From JBDKGH01 sp039798265 (GTDB lineage: Bacteria; Bacteroidota; Bacteroidia; Flavobacteriales_D; Sanyastnellaceae), in contig JBDKGH010000093.1 of NCBI GenBank assembly GCA_039798265.1, positions 1 through 25,673 of the forward strand: a DNA stretch of 25,673 nucleotides. Reading direction: 5' to 3'. The first letter of the stretch is position 1, and each line of letters opens with the position of its first letter. Positions 8,582 to 16,625 of the stretch are shown one piece after another. The notes under the pieces were generated by a model. The model made no database searches and was not told the origin of the DNA. It saw nothing but the letters and a program-made list of their open reading frames with translations. The position numbers were made by a program, and so were the translations under genes.

Positions 8582-9874
8582 TTAAAAGTTGATACTGTAG
8601 CTTTGAGTGCTGTCGCTCAATGTTTGAAGTCCATTGTCTAATAGCTTATTGTTGGTGCCATCACTATAAGAGAGAACAACAATAGGGGTAAAGCTCCATT
8701 TGTCTTTTCCATTATTACTCATAGAAATATGTATTTTTCCATGAATAAGGTCTTTCTTTAAAATGGTATTGGGCTGAATGGCAATTTCGAATGGGCCGTA
8801 ATAATTGCCATCATTAGTGAGGGTTATATCTTTGGCAACCTCAGATGTTGCCACGATTTCTCCACGAATGTTCTCTAATTTTTCAATGACCACGGTTCCT
8901 TTTTCTTTTGGATCAGAGTCTTTGTGCTGATAATAGGTAACAGTCACTTTTGTAAGATAAGTGCGAGTCACATCAATATGTTGTTTCTTCGTACTCGTGC
9001 CACTGCTATTGGTAGCGGTGATTTCATAATCAATCGTAGATTCTGGCGCAAGCATTACTTGCCACAAAGGCTGTTGACGACCGATATTATGATTGATCGT
9101 TACCTCATCTACACCCCACACTACCCACGTTAATGCAATTCGTTGATTCTCGTCAATCTTAGTAAAATTGGAGTAAAAGCTCTTGATATAGGGCTTTGGT
9201 TTTTTCAATGCGGGTAAAATACAATTCCACGTTTCTCCCGTGCTTAAGGTGTAGCTGAATTTGACCTCACTGCTGTCTTTTCGGATAATTAACTGCTTCT
9301 GAAGAGTAGAGCTAATAGGTTTGGTAGAAAACTTGGTGGCATCTTTAAACCAAAAACCATTTTTTTCGAAGATTAAGTTGGTTTCATTGCCCAATGATGC
9401 CGTCTTGAGCTTAATCCCTTTTCGAAGATCTTTTCCTACAATTTGAAATTGATTGGGAAGAGCTGTGTAAACCAACCAAAGGGATTGTTTGCTCTCTGCC
9501 ATTTTGGTTTCCCAATTAGCGCGTACTTTATAGTTAAAGGCTAATAGCTGTTTTTCAAAACTCGCTAATGAAATAGAATCTTGTTTGCCATAATATTCTA
9601 ACTCTTGCACAAATTCGGGAAATTCGCCTTCTTTTCCGTGCTTTTTGAAACTCCTCATCATTTCCATGATGGGTATTCCATAAGTTTTGCATTGATCGAA
9701 AGCGGCATTAAAGTCGGCGAAATGTTGGTCTACAAACCAATGCGCAAAAGCTTTTCCGCGTTCATGAGTAGTCAACTCATCGGAAGTATCATATATAGAA
9801 TGAGCTATTTGTTGGGAAAAAAGCGGAGCGTTGAAAAGGAGTGTTAGAGCAAAAATGCTCAGAAGCTTTTTCAT
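8582..9874 (-). CDS. Secreted protein of unknown function with one Ig-like domain
   Basis: The protein is not recognised. It has 430 residues from the ATG at 9874 and a signal peptide (MKKLLSIF..., cleaved near residue 20). Residues ~25-130 are mostly helical and charged. From about 230 to 302 is an Ig-like segment: a W-containing strand (ALTWVVWGVDEVTI), a V-x-P-x-S-T turn and YEITATNSSGTST, like bacterial Ig domains. The C-terminal ~120 residues look like a beta-sandwich. No catalytic motif and no T9SS sorting domain are seen, so it is probably periplasmic. An upstream TTG at 9895 would add seven residues, but it lies inside a promoter-like box (9893-9900), so the ATG is preferred. It is 86 bp downstream of the DoxX-like gene and 62 bp upstream of the FG-GAP gene. 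Confidence 0.75.
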   Translation of the reverse strand: MKKLLSIFALTLLFNAPLFSQQIAHSIYDTSDELTTHERGKAFAHWFVDQHFADFNAAFDQCKTYGIPIMEMMRSFKKHGKEGEFPEFVQELEYYGKQDSISLASFEKQLLAFNYKVRANWETKMAESKQSLWLVYTALPNQFQIVGKDLRKGIKLKTASLGNETNLIFEKNGFWFKDATKFSTKPISSTLQKQLIIRKDSSEVKFSYTLSTGETWNCILPALKKPKPYIKSFYSNFTKIDENQRIALTWVVWGVDEVTINHNIGRQQPLWQVMLAPESTIDYEITATNSSGTSTKKQHIDVTRTYLTKVTVTYYQHKDSDPKEKGTVVIEKLENIRGEIVATSEVAKDITLTNDGNYYGPFEIAIQPNTILKKDLIHGKIHISMSNNGKDKWSFTPIVVLSYSDGTNNKLLDNGLQTLSDSTQSYSINF

Positions 9875-9892
9875 GTTTAAAATGTATGTATT

Positions 9893-9900
9893 CAAAAGTA
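9893..9900 (-). promoter_or_regulatory. Candidate Bacteroidota -7 box (TACTTTTG)
   Basis: On the minus strand this reads TACTTTTG, a full match to TAnnTTTG, and a TTTC resembling the -33 TTTG lies about 18 nt before it. Transcription would begin roughly 12 nt before the ATG at 9874. An 8-mer of this degeneracy occurs often by chance, so support is modest. Confidence 0.35.
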
Positions 9901-9960
9901 CAACATAAGCTGCACTGCGAAATGTTCTAGATCAGAAACGAAGTGAAATGAAAAGCAGTT

Positions 9961-10770
9961 TTACTGCTCGTTCTTATACAGTGTCCACAAAACAAGCGGT
10001 AAGATGTAATCACCCATGCGCTCAATGGTTTCAAGCACATCTCGCGTATCTCCGACTATCGGATGGAGTGACTCTGAAAAAAGCTTGAAGGCTACTATGA
10101 AAAACATGAGATAGGGAGTGCGGGAGCGAAACCACACAAAAACAGCCAACGCCATTTCAAATAAGCCAAACCACTGCAATTGATTGGGAAGAGATAAGCC
10201 TAAAAAGGATAAGTGTTTTTCCAATAATGGACTCTGAACAAAAAACGCTAAACCACCATGTCCGGCAAGGAGCATTACCAAACACAATCGAGCAATTTTT
10301 TCGAAATGGGGGTGAGTAATTTTGTGTTCAATAGATTGGAACGAAAGTGCACTAAACCAATCTTTGGTTGTCTTTGGCCAACCAACGATATAGAGTAAAG
10401 CTAAAGGCAGTCCGTAGTTGCCGCCGCGCTCAAAGAACTCTGACATTCCCATGCCTGCGCAAGGGCGCAACAAGGCGGTAAAAAGTGTCCAAAATGCTGC
10501 CCAAATAAGGATAGTTCGATTGGGTTTGAAAAAAGCAACGACACCAATTAAAATATCCATTATCCCAACAAACGGCATCAATTGATAAGCGATGTGTTTG
10601 GGAATAAAATAGATTTCGAAAAAAGGCAGCCATCCGGGTTTATGCAAAAGACCCCAAATACCATGACCCACAAAACAACCCAACATACCAAAACGCAACA
10701 ACCAGCTTACTTGATCGGATATGGACCAAGCGCTTCTTACGGCTGAAGATGTGGTAGAAGAGGTACTCAT
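9961..10770 (-). CDS. Polytopic membrane protein, tandem duplication of a DoxX-like four-helix unit
   Basis: Function is unknown. The protein has 269 residues from the ATG at 10770 and about eight hydrophobic segments. The two halves repeat each other with an offset of about 135 residues: VGHGIWG (34-40) with AGHGGLA (169-175), LLRPCAG (100-106) with SLHPIVG (234-240), and ERGGNYGLPLAL (114-125) with ERMGDYILPLVL (250-261). Each half looks like a DoxX-type four-helix bundle. DoxX relatives act in quinone-linked oxidation or redox stress, but that is only a family hint. A longer reading from TTG at 10818 would run through the upstream terminator hairpin and is rejected. The start lies 8 nt after the U tract of that terminator, so expression needs read-through or a promoter inside the haloperoxidase gene. 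Confidence 0.7.
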   Translation of the reverse strand: MSTSSTTSSAVRSAWSISDQVSWLLRFGMLGCFVGHGIWGLLHKPGWLPFFEIYFIPKHIAYQLMPFVGIMDILIGVVAFFKPNRTILIWAAFWTLFTALLRPCAGMGMSEFFERGGNYGLPLALLYIVGWPKTTKDWFSALSFQSIEHKITHPHFEKIARLCLVMLLAGHGGLAFFVQSPLLEKHLSFLGLSLPNQLQWFGLFEMALAVFVWFRSRTPYLMFFIVAFKLFSESLHPIVGDTRDVLETIERMGDYILPLVLWTLYKNEQ

Positions 10771-10777
10771 GAGTATG

Positions 10778-10815
10778 AAAAAAAACCAGCTCTCCCAAGT
10801 GAGGAGAACTGGTTT
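10778..10815 (-). terminator. Intrinsic terminator after the haloperoxidase-like gene
   Basis: The arms AAACCAGCTCTCC (10783-10795) and GGAGAACTGGTTT (10803-10815) pair over 13 positions with one mismatch, around a 7-nt loop. On the minus strand the hairpin is followed by eight T's (10785-10778). It begins 11 nt after the stop codon at 10827. Confidence 0.85.
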
Positions 10816-10826
10816 CAAAAGGCGAA

Positions 10827-13800
10827 TTAATTCAAGGTGAAACGCAAATTGAGTTTGCCGTTTTCACTCATTAGTTGCACAAAATAAATACCTGAAGCAA
10901 AGCCGTTGGTATCTACTGTAATGGTATTTGAAGTGGTGTTCACATTACGATTCGTATCCACTTGTTTACCATCAGCTGAAAGAACTATCACCTGAAGGTC
11001 TGATGGTAGATTTTTGAACGCGATAGTAATCGGTTGACCCACGATAGCTGGGTTAGGATACATCATTACTGAAGTAGCCGAGAAGTTATTTTCTTCAACT
11101 GATACAACATCGTTCACATCAAAGAAATTGGCGATGGTTTCTGTGAGTTGCAAATTACCTAGCGCATCTTCTGCTCCGTTAATGGCTACATCAATGTCAA
11201 GTACGGTAGTCAGAGGGCCAGCAACATTGAAGCTTGCATTATAAGCAGTGTTGCTAATCCAACCCGAACCCGCTGCATTAAAGGTCAAAGCAGCAGAGTT
11301 TTCCGCAGGGAATGTAAGAGTAGGAGCAACACCGGTGTTCATCGGCTCATCATAAATTATGACAACGTTAAATCCATCAGTTCCAATATTGGCAGAAATC
11401 ACATTGTACGTATTGGCCAATGTCAAAGCAACGGCTGGATTTTTAGTGTCGATGTTAATGAGCGGAGCAATACCAGAATCAAGCTCGTCAGCGTTTCCAT
11501 TGATATCTTCTGCACCTGCAGTGTTCAATGTAGCACTGGCGTTTTCGACGTTGGTGTCGATGATGTCATAAGATGCTAAATATGTTTGTGGATCAATCCA
11601 ACTGCTCGATGCACTGTTGAATTGCAACGTTTGATCAGCGCCAGAAAGTAAATTCAAATCTGGAGTTGAAGTTGTGTTCATCGCTTCATCAAAGTGTATA
11701 GTTACCTCAAAAGGAGTGGACACATCTGCATCGGTAATCACTTCGTTGGAATAAGAAAGTAACCCGTTTGGTTTCTGGGTATCTATTAATACCACATCCA
11801 TGAGCGCTGCAGTTGTCTGAATGTTGCCAGCTAAGTCTTGCGCTGATGCTACAATTGATGTACTGTTCAATACAGTAGCATCTGCATCGGTCAAGGTGTA
11901 AACAAAACTGTAGGCAGTAGAAGAATCCCAACCGCCGCCATTGGCAATTAATCCTACGGATTCAGCCGATAATCCATCAAACAAAATAGTTGGTGTAGAA
12001 GCAGGATCCATTGGCTCACTGAAAGTAACGCTAACGCCAACAGATTGGCCTACGTTAGATTCGTTAAGAACTGCAGTAGCCATAGTTCCTTCAATAACGG
12101 TAGGATTTTGAGTGTCGATGTTTACGACTTCTCCGATTTGGAAAATATCTTGACTATTTCCAGCTGCGTCAATGGCACCTGAAACTGTAAATCCAACACC
12201 CAAAACTTCTTCATTCGAATCAACTAGATCAAATACAGCATTGAAGGTTTGGTTATCTGTCCAAGTGCTCGAAGCAGGGTTGTAGGTCATGGTATTTGAA
12301 CCATCAGCACCACCAAAGGCGATACTTGGAGCAACGCTACTCATAGGCTCGTTGAAATGAATGGTTAAATTCATTGTATTTTCACTCACTACGGCATCGC
12401 TTACGAGTTGTTCGTTTGCATCCAGCGCTGTAACAGATGGTTGATTCATATCAATCACCAAAACAGGGCTAAGTGCTGGAATAGTTACATTGCTATCAAA
12501 GTCTGTTGCACCTTCAATTTTGATTACGATGTTATCAAATGAAAGATCAGCATCAGTTACTGAAAACTCAAATTCATAGTGACGGTTATCTAACCAGGTA
12601 CCACCGTTCGGAACCATAGTAGAGCCGGTTGGATCATCATTGATAAATGCAATTGTTGGTGCTACCGACATATTCATAGGCTCAGAAAATTCTGCCATCA
12701 TATGAAAGTTTTGACCATCAAAGGATTCATTGATGAAAGCAGCTTCAGGAGTAACCGCAGTAATGTGCGGGGCGTCAGCTAACATGTAAGATTGAGCTTT
12801 ATCGAAGGCTTCAGGAGCAACAAGCAAACCCACACGACGACCAGGAATGTCATCGCATGGTGGGTGAAGACCACCATAAATACGTGACAGGCTGCATTGG
12901 TCAGAAGCATCGCCATAGGTTGCCCACTGCAAATGCACATCTACAGAAGGTCCGGTTGATGCTGCTAGATATTGGTTTTGTGGAGCAAAAAATTCTCCAA
13001 CACCGCCTGGGAAGTATTCCGTTCCGGTGATGCGTGTTAATACCTCTGCACCAGTCCGTGAATACGTCGAGTGACCTGAGTAGTATCCTGGGAAAGGAGG
13101 TGTTACAAAAGTGCGACGTTGGAATGTCCACCAGTTTTCTCCTAAAATCCAACCCACACCGTCTTGACCTGTTGCAGCAACTGGACCGCGGAATGTGTAG
13201 AGTTTTATTTTGTTTACGTTTTCGTTATTTTCTCCTGCGAGAGGATCTCCTTCTTGCACCAATTCAATAAAACCAGGAATCAAAGGAATACCTGCTGGGT
13301 GGAAGCTCGGCAATTCTGGATTGGAAGACTGACCATGGTCAATCATATAACGAATGGCCATAATAGGTCGAGTGTAATCCCAATACCCTTTTGTTCCCCA
13401 ACAAGCGATAGCAGCATCGTGAATGGCGCCGCCCATGGCAAAATAACTGCGAACATCCCACTCTAAATCGTCGAGAATAGGACCTTGGCCTCCCCAACGT
13501 TTTTCGAGCATGGGGTGTGAGCTAACGTAATTCGTAAGTGTAAACCAGTGACCAGGTGGTGTTTCTGAGCTAGGTCCGTCAGCCCAATACTCCGATAATA
13601 CACGTGAGTAATCTCCGCGAGGAACCCATTGTTCTTCATAAGGTAAGCCGGTAACTGGATTTATATCATATCCCACACTTGGGTCACCACCTTCAAATTC
13701 GTTGTAAAATTCTTTAAACTCTTCGAAGGTACTCGGTAGATTAGTGATGTCAACATTACCAATGCTATTGGGTGAAATGTCTTTCATTACACCATCTGAT

Positions 13801-14729
13801 ACATCATGGAAAGAATGCCAAAGGGCTACTACAACATTTCCCCACTTGAAGAAATCTTCGTCCCATTGAGTTGGGGTAGGAGTGATTGTATCCAACATGG
13901 GAGGCGCACCTTGATCATGGTATACATTCCAGCTATGGCCATCACGTTGATAAACTGTTTTATCGGCTTCCGTCAATGAAAATGGAACAACATTGCCCCA
14001 TTCTGGTGATAGGGCCGGAGCGCCGTTTGCTATTGGGAAGTTATTTTGATCTAAAATAACGGTTAGTGAAAGTGGCTGCCAACGGTTACCGTCATATTGC
14101 AGCGCATTACCAGGTAACTCAGGGAAAAGGTTACCATTTACTGTTTGGTAGTAAAGGTTGGCGTAATTATTTTGTTGGTTAGAGCCATCTTGCAGGGCAA
14201 AAGCTTGCATCTGAGCGGCGATATAGTTACCCAATTTTGCAGGATCACCATCTGAGTAGTCCGTCGATGTGATTTCGGTATCGTAACCTAATTCCGCCAT
14301 GAGGTCATTGCAATATCCCAACATGAATAAGTTCCAGTTGTTATTCGGTGCATTTTGATAGCGGTTGCGTAGGTATCGATACATCGCATAACTGATGGTT
14401 TTTTCCTGAGCGGCTTTTACATCAGTAGGCGGCGTTATTCCATTGAATGGAGCAGTATAGCCTGCCCATGTCTTTCCAATGAAAAATGGATCTGCGTCGT
14501 TGTCGTAAATCGCCCAGGCATCGTACATGATGACAGATGCATGAAACAAGTTACGTGCTTGAATAGTTGGACGGGCAGCGTCTTTTCGAATACAGTTGAG
14601 CTGTACTTCATTCCATTTCATTGCAACGGAATGTTCCTGCGCCATCAATGGGGAAGCTACAAATGCACCAGTAATAAAACTGATAAGCACCAGCATCCAC
14701 TTCTGAATTGAATAAGTAGAAAGGGACAT
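10827..14729 (-). CDS. Vanadium-dependent haloperoxidase / PAP2-superfamily protein with five Ig-like repeats and T9SS domain
   Basis: The 1300-residue protein has a signal peptide (~1-30). Its N-terminal ~650 residues resemble large PAP2/vanadium haloperoxidase proteins of Bacteroidota, with a typical 'RPTIQARNLFHASVIMYDAW' opening. The vanadate/phosphate-site residues are all present: K447-x6-R454-P455, S551-G552-H553, and R616-x5-H622 in SRIYGGLH. These match Lys353, Arg360, Ser402-Gly403-His404, Arg490 and His496 of the Curvularia chloroperoxidase. The enzyme could oxidise halides with hydrogen peroxide or act as a phosphatase; sequence alone does not decide. Five Ig-like repeats of ~111 residues follow (about 655-1208), each with an F-x-E-P-M-like turn (E683, E794, E905, E1015, E1128). 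A T9SS type A domain (YPNPAIVGQ, then GIYFVQL) starts near 1222, so export to the surface or medium is expected. Its terminator lies 11 nt downstream. Confidence 0.9.
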   Translation of the reverse strand: MSLSTYSIQKWMLVLISFITGAFVASPLMAQEHSVAMKWNEVQLNCIRKDAARPTIQARNLFHASVIMYDAWAIYDNDADPFFIGKTWAGYTAPFNGITPPTDVKAAQEKTISYAMYRYLRNRYQNAPNNNWNLFMLGYCNDLMAELGYDTEITSTDYSDGDPAKLGNYIAAQMQAFALQDGSNQQNNYANLYYQTVNGNLFPELPGNALQYDGNRWQPLSLTVILDQNNFPIANGAPALSPEWGNVVPFSLTEADKTVYQRDGHSWNVYHDQGAPPMLDTITPTPTQWDEDFFKWGNVVVALWHSFHDVSDGVMKDISPNSIGNVDITNLPSTFEEFKEFYNEFEGGDPSVGYDINPVTGLPYEEQWVPRGDYSRVLSEYWADGPSSETPPGHWFTLTNYVSSHPMLEKRWGGQGPILDDLEWDVRSYFAMGGAIHDAAIACWGTKGYWDYTRPIMAIRYMIDHGQSSNPELPSFHPAGIPLIPGFIELVQEGDPLAGENNENVNKIKLYTFRGPVAATGQDGVGWILGENWWTFQRRTFVTPPFPGYYSGHSTYSRTGAEVLTRITGTEYFPGGVGEFFAPQNQYLAASTGPSVDVHLQWATYGDASDQCSLSRIYGGLHPPCDDIPGRRVGLLVAPEAFDKAQSYMLADAPHITAVTPEAAFINESFDGQNFHMMAEFSEPMNMSVAPTIAFINDDPTGSTMVPNGGTWLDNRHYEFEFSVTDADLSFDNIVIKIEGATDFDSNVTIPALSPVLVIDMNQPSVTALDANEQLVSDAVVSENTMNLTIHFNEPMSSVAPSIAFGGADGSNTMTYNPASSTWTDNQTFNAVFDLVDSNEEVLGVGFTVSGAIDAAGNSQDIFQIGEVVNIDTQNPTVIEGTMATAVLNESNVGQSVGVSVTFSEPMDPASTPTILFDGLSAESVGLIANGGGWDSSTAYSFVYTLTDADATVLNSTSIVASAQDLAGNIQTTAALMDVVLIDTQKPNGLLSYSNEVITDADVSTPFEVTIHFDEAMNTTSTPDLNLLSGADQTLQFNSASSSWIDPQTYLASYDIIDTNVENASATLNTAGAEDINGNADELDSGIAPLINIDTKNPAVALTLANTYNVISANIGTDGFNVVIIYDEPMNTGVAPTLTFPAENSAALTFNAAGSGWISNTAYNASFNVAGPLTTVLDIDVAINGAEDALGNLQLTETIANFFDVNDVVSVEENNFSATSVMMYPNPAIVGQPITIAFKNLPSDLQVIVLSADGKQVDTNRNVNTTSNTITVDTNGFASGIYFVQLMSENGKLNLRFTLN

Positions 14730-14829
14730 AGAATAAGGAAATAAGTTGTTGTTAGTTTAAGCTTAGGAATAATGGTCTCGCAAACCTCCTATGCCTAGCG
14801 CTAATGTACTTATTTTACTTGAACTTGTT

Positions 14830-14850
14830 ACTGTCTAAAGGCAGTTTTTT
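14830..14850 (+). terminator. Small hairpin with T run, + strand, in the gap between two minus-strand genes
   Basis: ACTGTC (14830-14835) pairs with GGCAGT (14840-14845), with one G-U, around the loop TAAA, and T's follow. This has intrinsic-terminator form on the + strand, although no + gene precedes it. The 185-bp gap 14730-14914 holds otherwise only the 8-bp palindrome TAGCGCTA (14796-14803); I see no clear promoter in it. Confidence 0.35.
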
Positions 14851-14914
14851 ATCGATGAAAATTCAAAAGGCGCAAAAAATCGAGGTTTTGACGTGTGTTT
14901 TTAACATTTCAAGC

Positions 14915-16201
14915 CTATTGCTTCACGAATTTACTGGAGCCCACACCTTTGGTGGTCTCGGCTTTCAAATAATAGATACCCGGCGCCAAAGAAGTGATTT
15001 CAACCTCCGTTGAATTAAAATCAATTTTCTGTTTTTCACCTGAAGAATTAAAAACTTCAACTTGAATGAATCGACCTTCTTGGATTGAAATTTTATCCTG
15101 TGCTGGGTTAGGAAAAAGGGAGAGCTCCGGCACTGACTCTGGAATGGATTGCCCGCCACATCGAACCAAATTGAGGTAATCCCATATTTCATTGTTATAA
15201 GTAACAGAAACCAAAGTGTTTACAGGATCATTTCCCATGCGCACTACAATCAAATTCTCGGAAGGAACAATATTGATGAATTGAGCGTTTTTGCCCTCAG
15301 CGGCATACAAATCTGCTGGCGCACTGGGCATCAGCATTCCAGGAAAAACGATTTGACTTTGCGGATACATAAAACTGTCGCCGCCATTGAGCCACCATAA
15401 GTATCCGTAGGATTGATTCAGATTCTGAGAGGGGTGAATCATATCATATAAATAGGATTGATCATTCATGATCACATTCCCATTCCAAACCCCGTTATTC
15501 AACATTAAAAGCCCAAATCGGGCCATCGATCGTGCCCTACTATAAAATGTGTTGTTGTAGCCTGATGGGATGTATGCACCAGTGATTCCGGTCGTAAAAC
15601 TGAGATTGTTTAGCACCATTTGGTTGAGTGACGAGCCAGTGGCTTCCGTAAGCACTCCGTCCAATAAAGTGTAGGGAGCATTATGATAAGCCCATCTGCT
15701 GCCCGGGGCGGCTATGTATTGCAAACATGCAGGATCAGTGCAAAATGGATCATCTAAGCCATCGTTTAAACCACTAGTCATAGTTAACTGATTTCGGATG
15801 GTAATTGCCAATTCTTGTTCGGGCGTAAGGCTGGTCCAACCTGTTCCGAGATAATTGCTGCTCGGGTCATCAATGGAAAGATAGCCCTGCTCCTGAGCGA
15901 GCCCTACGAGGAAAGCGGTCAGCGATTTACCAGCGGAAGCCCAATACCAAACACTGTCTTGAGTGAAGGTTCCAAAATACCATTCTACGACAATCTTACC
16001 ATCTTTAAGGATGAGAAAGGCTTTCGTATCGGATTCGTCTAAATAGGTTTGAAGGGCCGGCAGCTCATCAGCACACCAACCAATTTCTTGGGGCGTGATG
16101 GTTTCCCAAGTGGTGCCACTGGTGGGTGGAAAGTAAAGGTCTTGCGCCTTAATAAGCGGGCTAAAAAGGACAAAGAGAAGAAATGGGATTACTTTTTTCA
16201 T
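14915..16201 (-). CDS. T9SS-sorted serine hydrolase, beta-lactamase/PBP-like family
   Basis: This is a secreted serine hydrolase of the class C beta-lactamase fold (Beta-lactamase PF00144 type), probably an esterase or peptidase and not a drug-resistance enzyme. It has 428 residues with a signal peptide (1-19). The nucleophile and base are S89-A-G-K92 (SxxK) within WYWASAGKSL; the second motif is Y172-H-N174. The usual K/H-T-G site is replaced by an A-E-G-K-N-A-Q stretch (301-307), as in many environmental relatives. The C-terminus from ~359 (LSLFPNPAQDKISI, then GIYYLKA) is a T9SS sorting domain, so export across the outer membrane is expected. The ATG at 16201 follows an A-rich leader. It is transcribed away from the long non-coding region. 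Confidence 0.92.
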   Translation of the reverse strand: MKKVIPFLLFVLFSPLIKAQDLYFPPTSGTTWETITPQEIGWCADELPALQTYLDESDTKAFLILKDGKIVVEWYFGTFTQDSVWYWASAGKSLTAFLVGLAQEQGYLSIDDPSSNYLGTGWTSLTPEQELAITIRNQLTMTSGLNDGLDDPFCTDPACLQYIAAPGSRWAYHNAPYTLLDGVLTEATGSSLNQMVLNNLSFTTGITGAYIPSGYNNTFYSRARSMARFGLLMLNNGVWNGNVIMNDQSYLYDMIHPSQNLNQSYGYLWWLNGGDSFMYPQSQIVFPGMLMPSAPADLYAAEGKNAQFINIVPSENLIVVRMGNDPVNTLVSVTYNNEIWDYLNLVRCGGQSIPESVPELSLFPNPAQDKISIQEGRFIQVEVFNSSGEKQKIDFNSTEVEITSLAPGIYYLKAETTKGVGSSKFVKQ

Positions 16202-16279
16202 ACGCTGGCGGTATGAGGAAAGATAGGAAGAAAAGTTTAAAAAGACGACTGATTATTGATCTATCTTTTTTCTTTTTTT

Positions 16280-16306
16280 ATCGACGCTATTGGTTTTTTC
16301 GTCGAT
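16280..16306. repeat. 7-bp inverted repeat ATCGACG / CGTCGAT
   Basis: Perfect arms at 16280-16286 and 16300-16306 flank a 13-nt AT-rich spacer, about 80-105 bp upstream of the serine hydrolase start. It could be an operator or a weak hairpin; no test is possible from sequence alone. Confidence 0.4.
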
Positions 16307-16360
16307 TAATGATGGCTAATGATCAAAATGTGGGGCAACTATTAACAATTCAACCGTCAA

Positions 16361-16405
16361 ATGAATGACAGACTTCAGGCGTTCCTGAAGTCCGTCAAAC
16401 CTTAA
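16361..16405 (+). other. 14-codon reading frame overlapping a hairpin (possible leader peptide or gene remnant)
   Basis: ATG at 16361 and TAA at 16403-16405 enclose a peptide of 14 residues (MNDRLQAFLKSVKP). The start resembles N-termini of some HTH proteins of this phylum, so it may be a remnant, a leader peptide, or chance. No ribosome binding site is evident. Confidence 0.2.
16366..16397. repeat. Strong hairpin, 13 bp with one mismatch
   Basis: GACTTCAGG (16371-16379) and CCTGAAGTC (16384-16392) are perfect 9-bp arms around the loop CGTT. After one mismatch (A16370/C16393), TGAC (16366-16369) pairs with GTCA (16394-16397). No U tract follows on either strand, so it is not a plain terminator. 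Confidence 0.65.
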
Positions 16406-16430
16406 CTAAAATTGACTCTTAACTTGCATT

Positions 16431-16450
16431 ACTGGATCTTGCAATCCAGT
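16431..16450. repeat. Second hairpin ACTGGAT / ATCCAGT
   Basis: Perfect 7-bp arms (16431-16437 and 16444-16450) around the loop CTTGCA, 33 bp after the first hairpin. No U tract follows. Confidence 0.5.
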
Positions 16451-16617
16451 GAGCCATCTTGGTTTGCAATTATAAGTCATAGAAATTACATTTAGTTTAC
16501 TGAAAGGTTATCTCTTTCTCCGCCTTTCGTGGATTCCAATGAGATGTTTTTGACGTCTTATCATTTCATTACGAATAATTTAATACCTAAATCAAGGTAC
16601 TTGTATCTTTATTTGGG

Positions 16618-16625
16618 TATGTTTG
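16618..16625 (+). promoter_or_regulatory. Candidate promoter -7 box (TATGTTTG) for the 88-residue gene
   Basis: TATGTTTG fully matches the Bacteroidota TAnnTTTG box and ends 27 nt before the ATG at 16653. A TTG at 16601-16603 could be the -33 element, but its spacing is shorter than usual. Confidence 0.4.

Noticed and set aside
9875..9895. N-terminal extension of the 430-residue secreted protein from TTG at 9895
   Set aside because: It puts seven residues before a typical MKK signal peptide and overlaps a promoter-like box.
10771..10818. N-terminal extension of the DoxX-like protein from TTG at 10818
   Set aside because: It would translate the terminator stem and its U tract (the FFF stretch) of the upstream gene; the ATG at 10770 gives a normal membrane protein.
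10827..12770. Repeated protein segments in the haloperoxidase-like gene as possible DNA tandem repeats or CRISPR
   Set aside because: The ~111-residue units are diverged at DNA level and only alike as protein, so they are Ig-like domains.
14796..14803. Palindrome TAGCGCTA as operator
   Set aside because: Only 8 bp, single copy and no extension of the symmetry; chance is sufficient.
14915..16201. True beta-lactamase (antibiotic resistance)
   Set aside because: It lacks the usual KTG box and carries a T9SS domain; the fold is shared by many esterases and peptidases.
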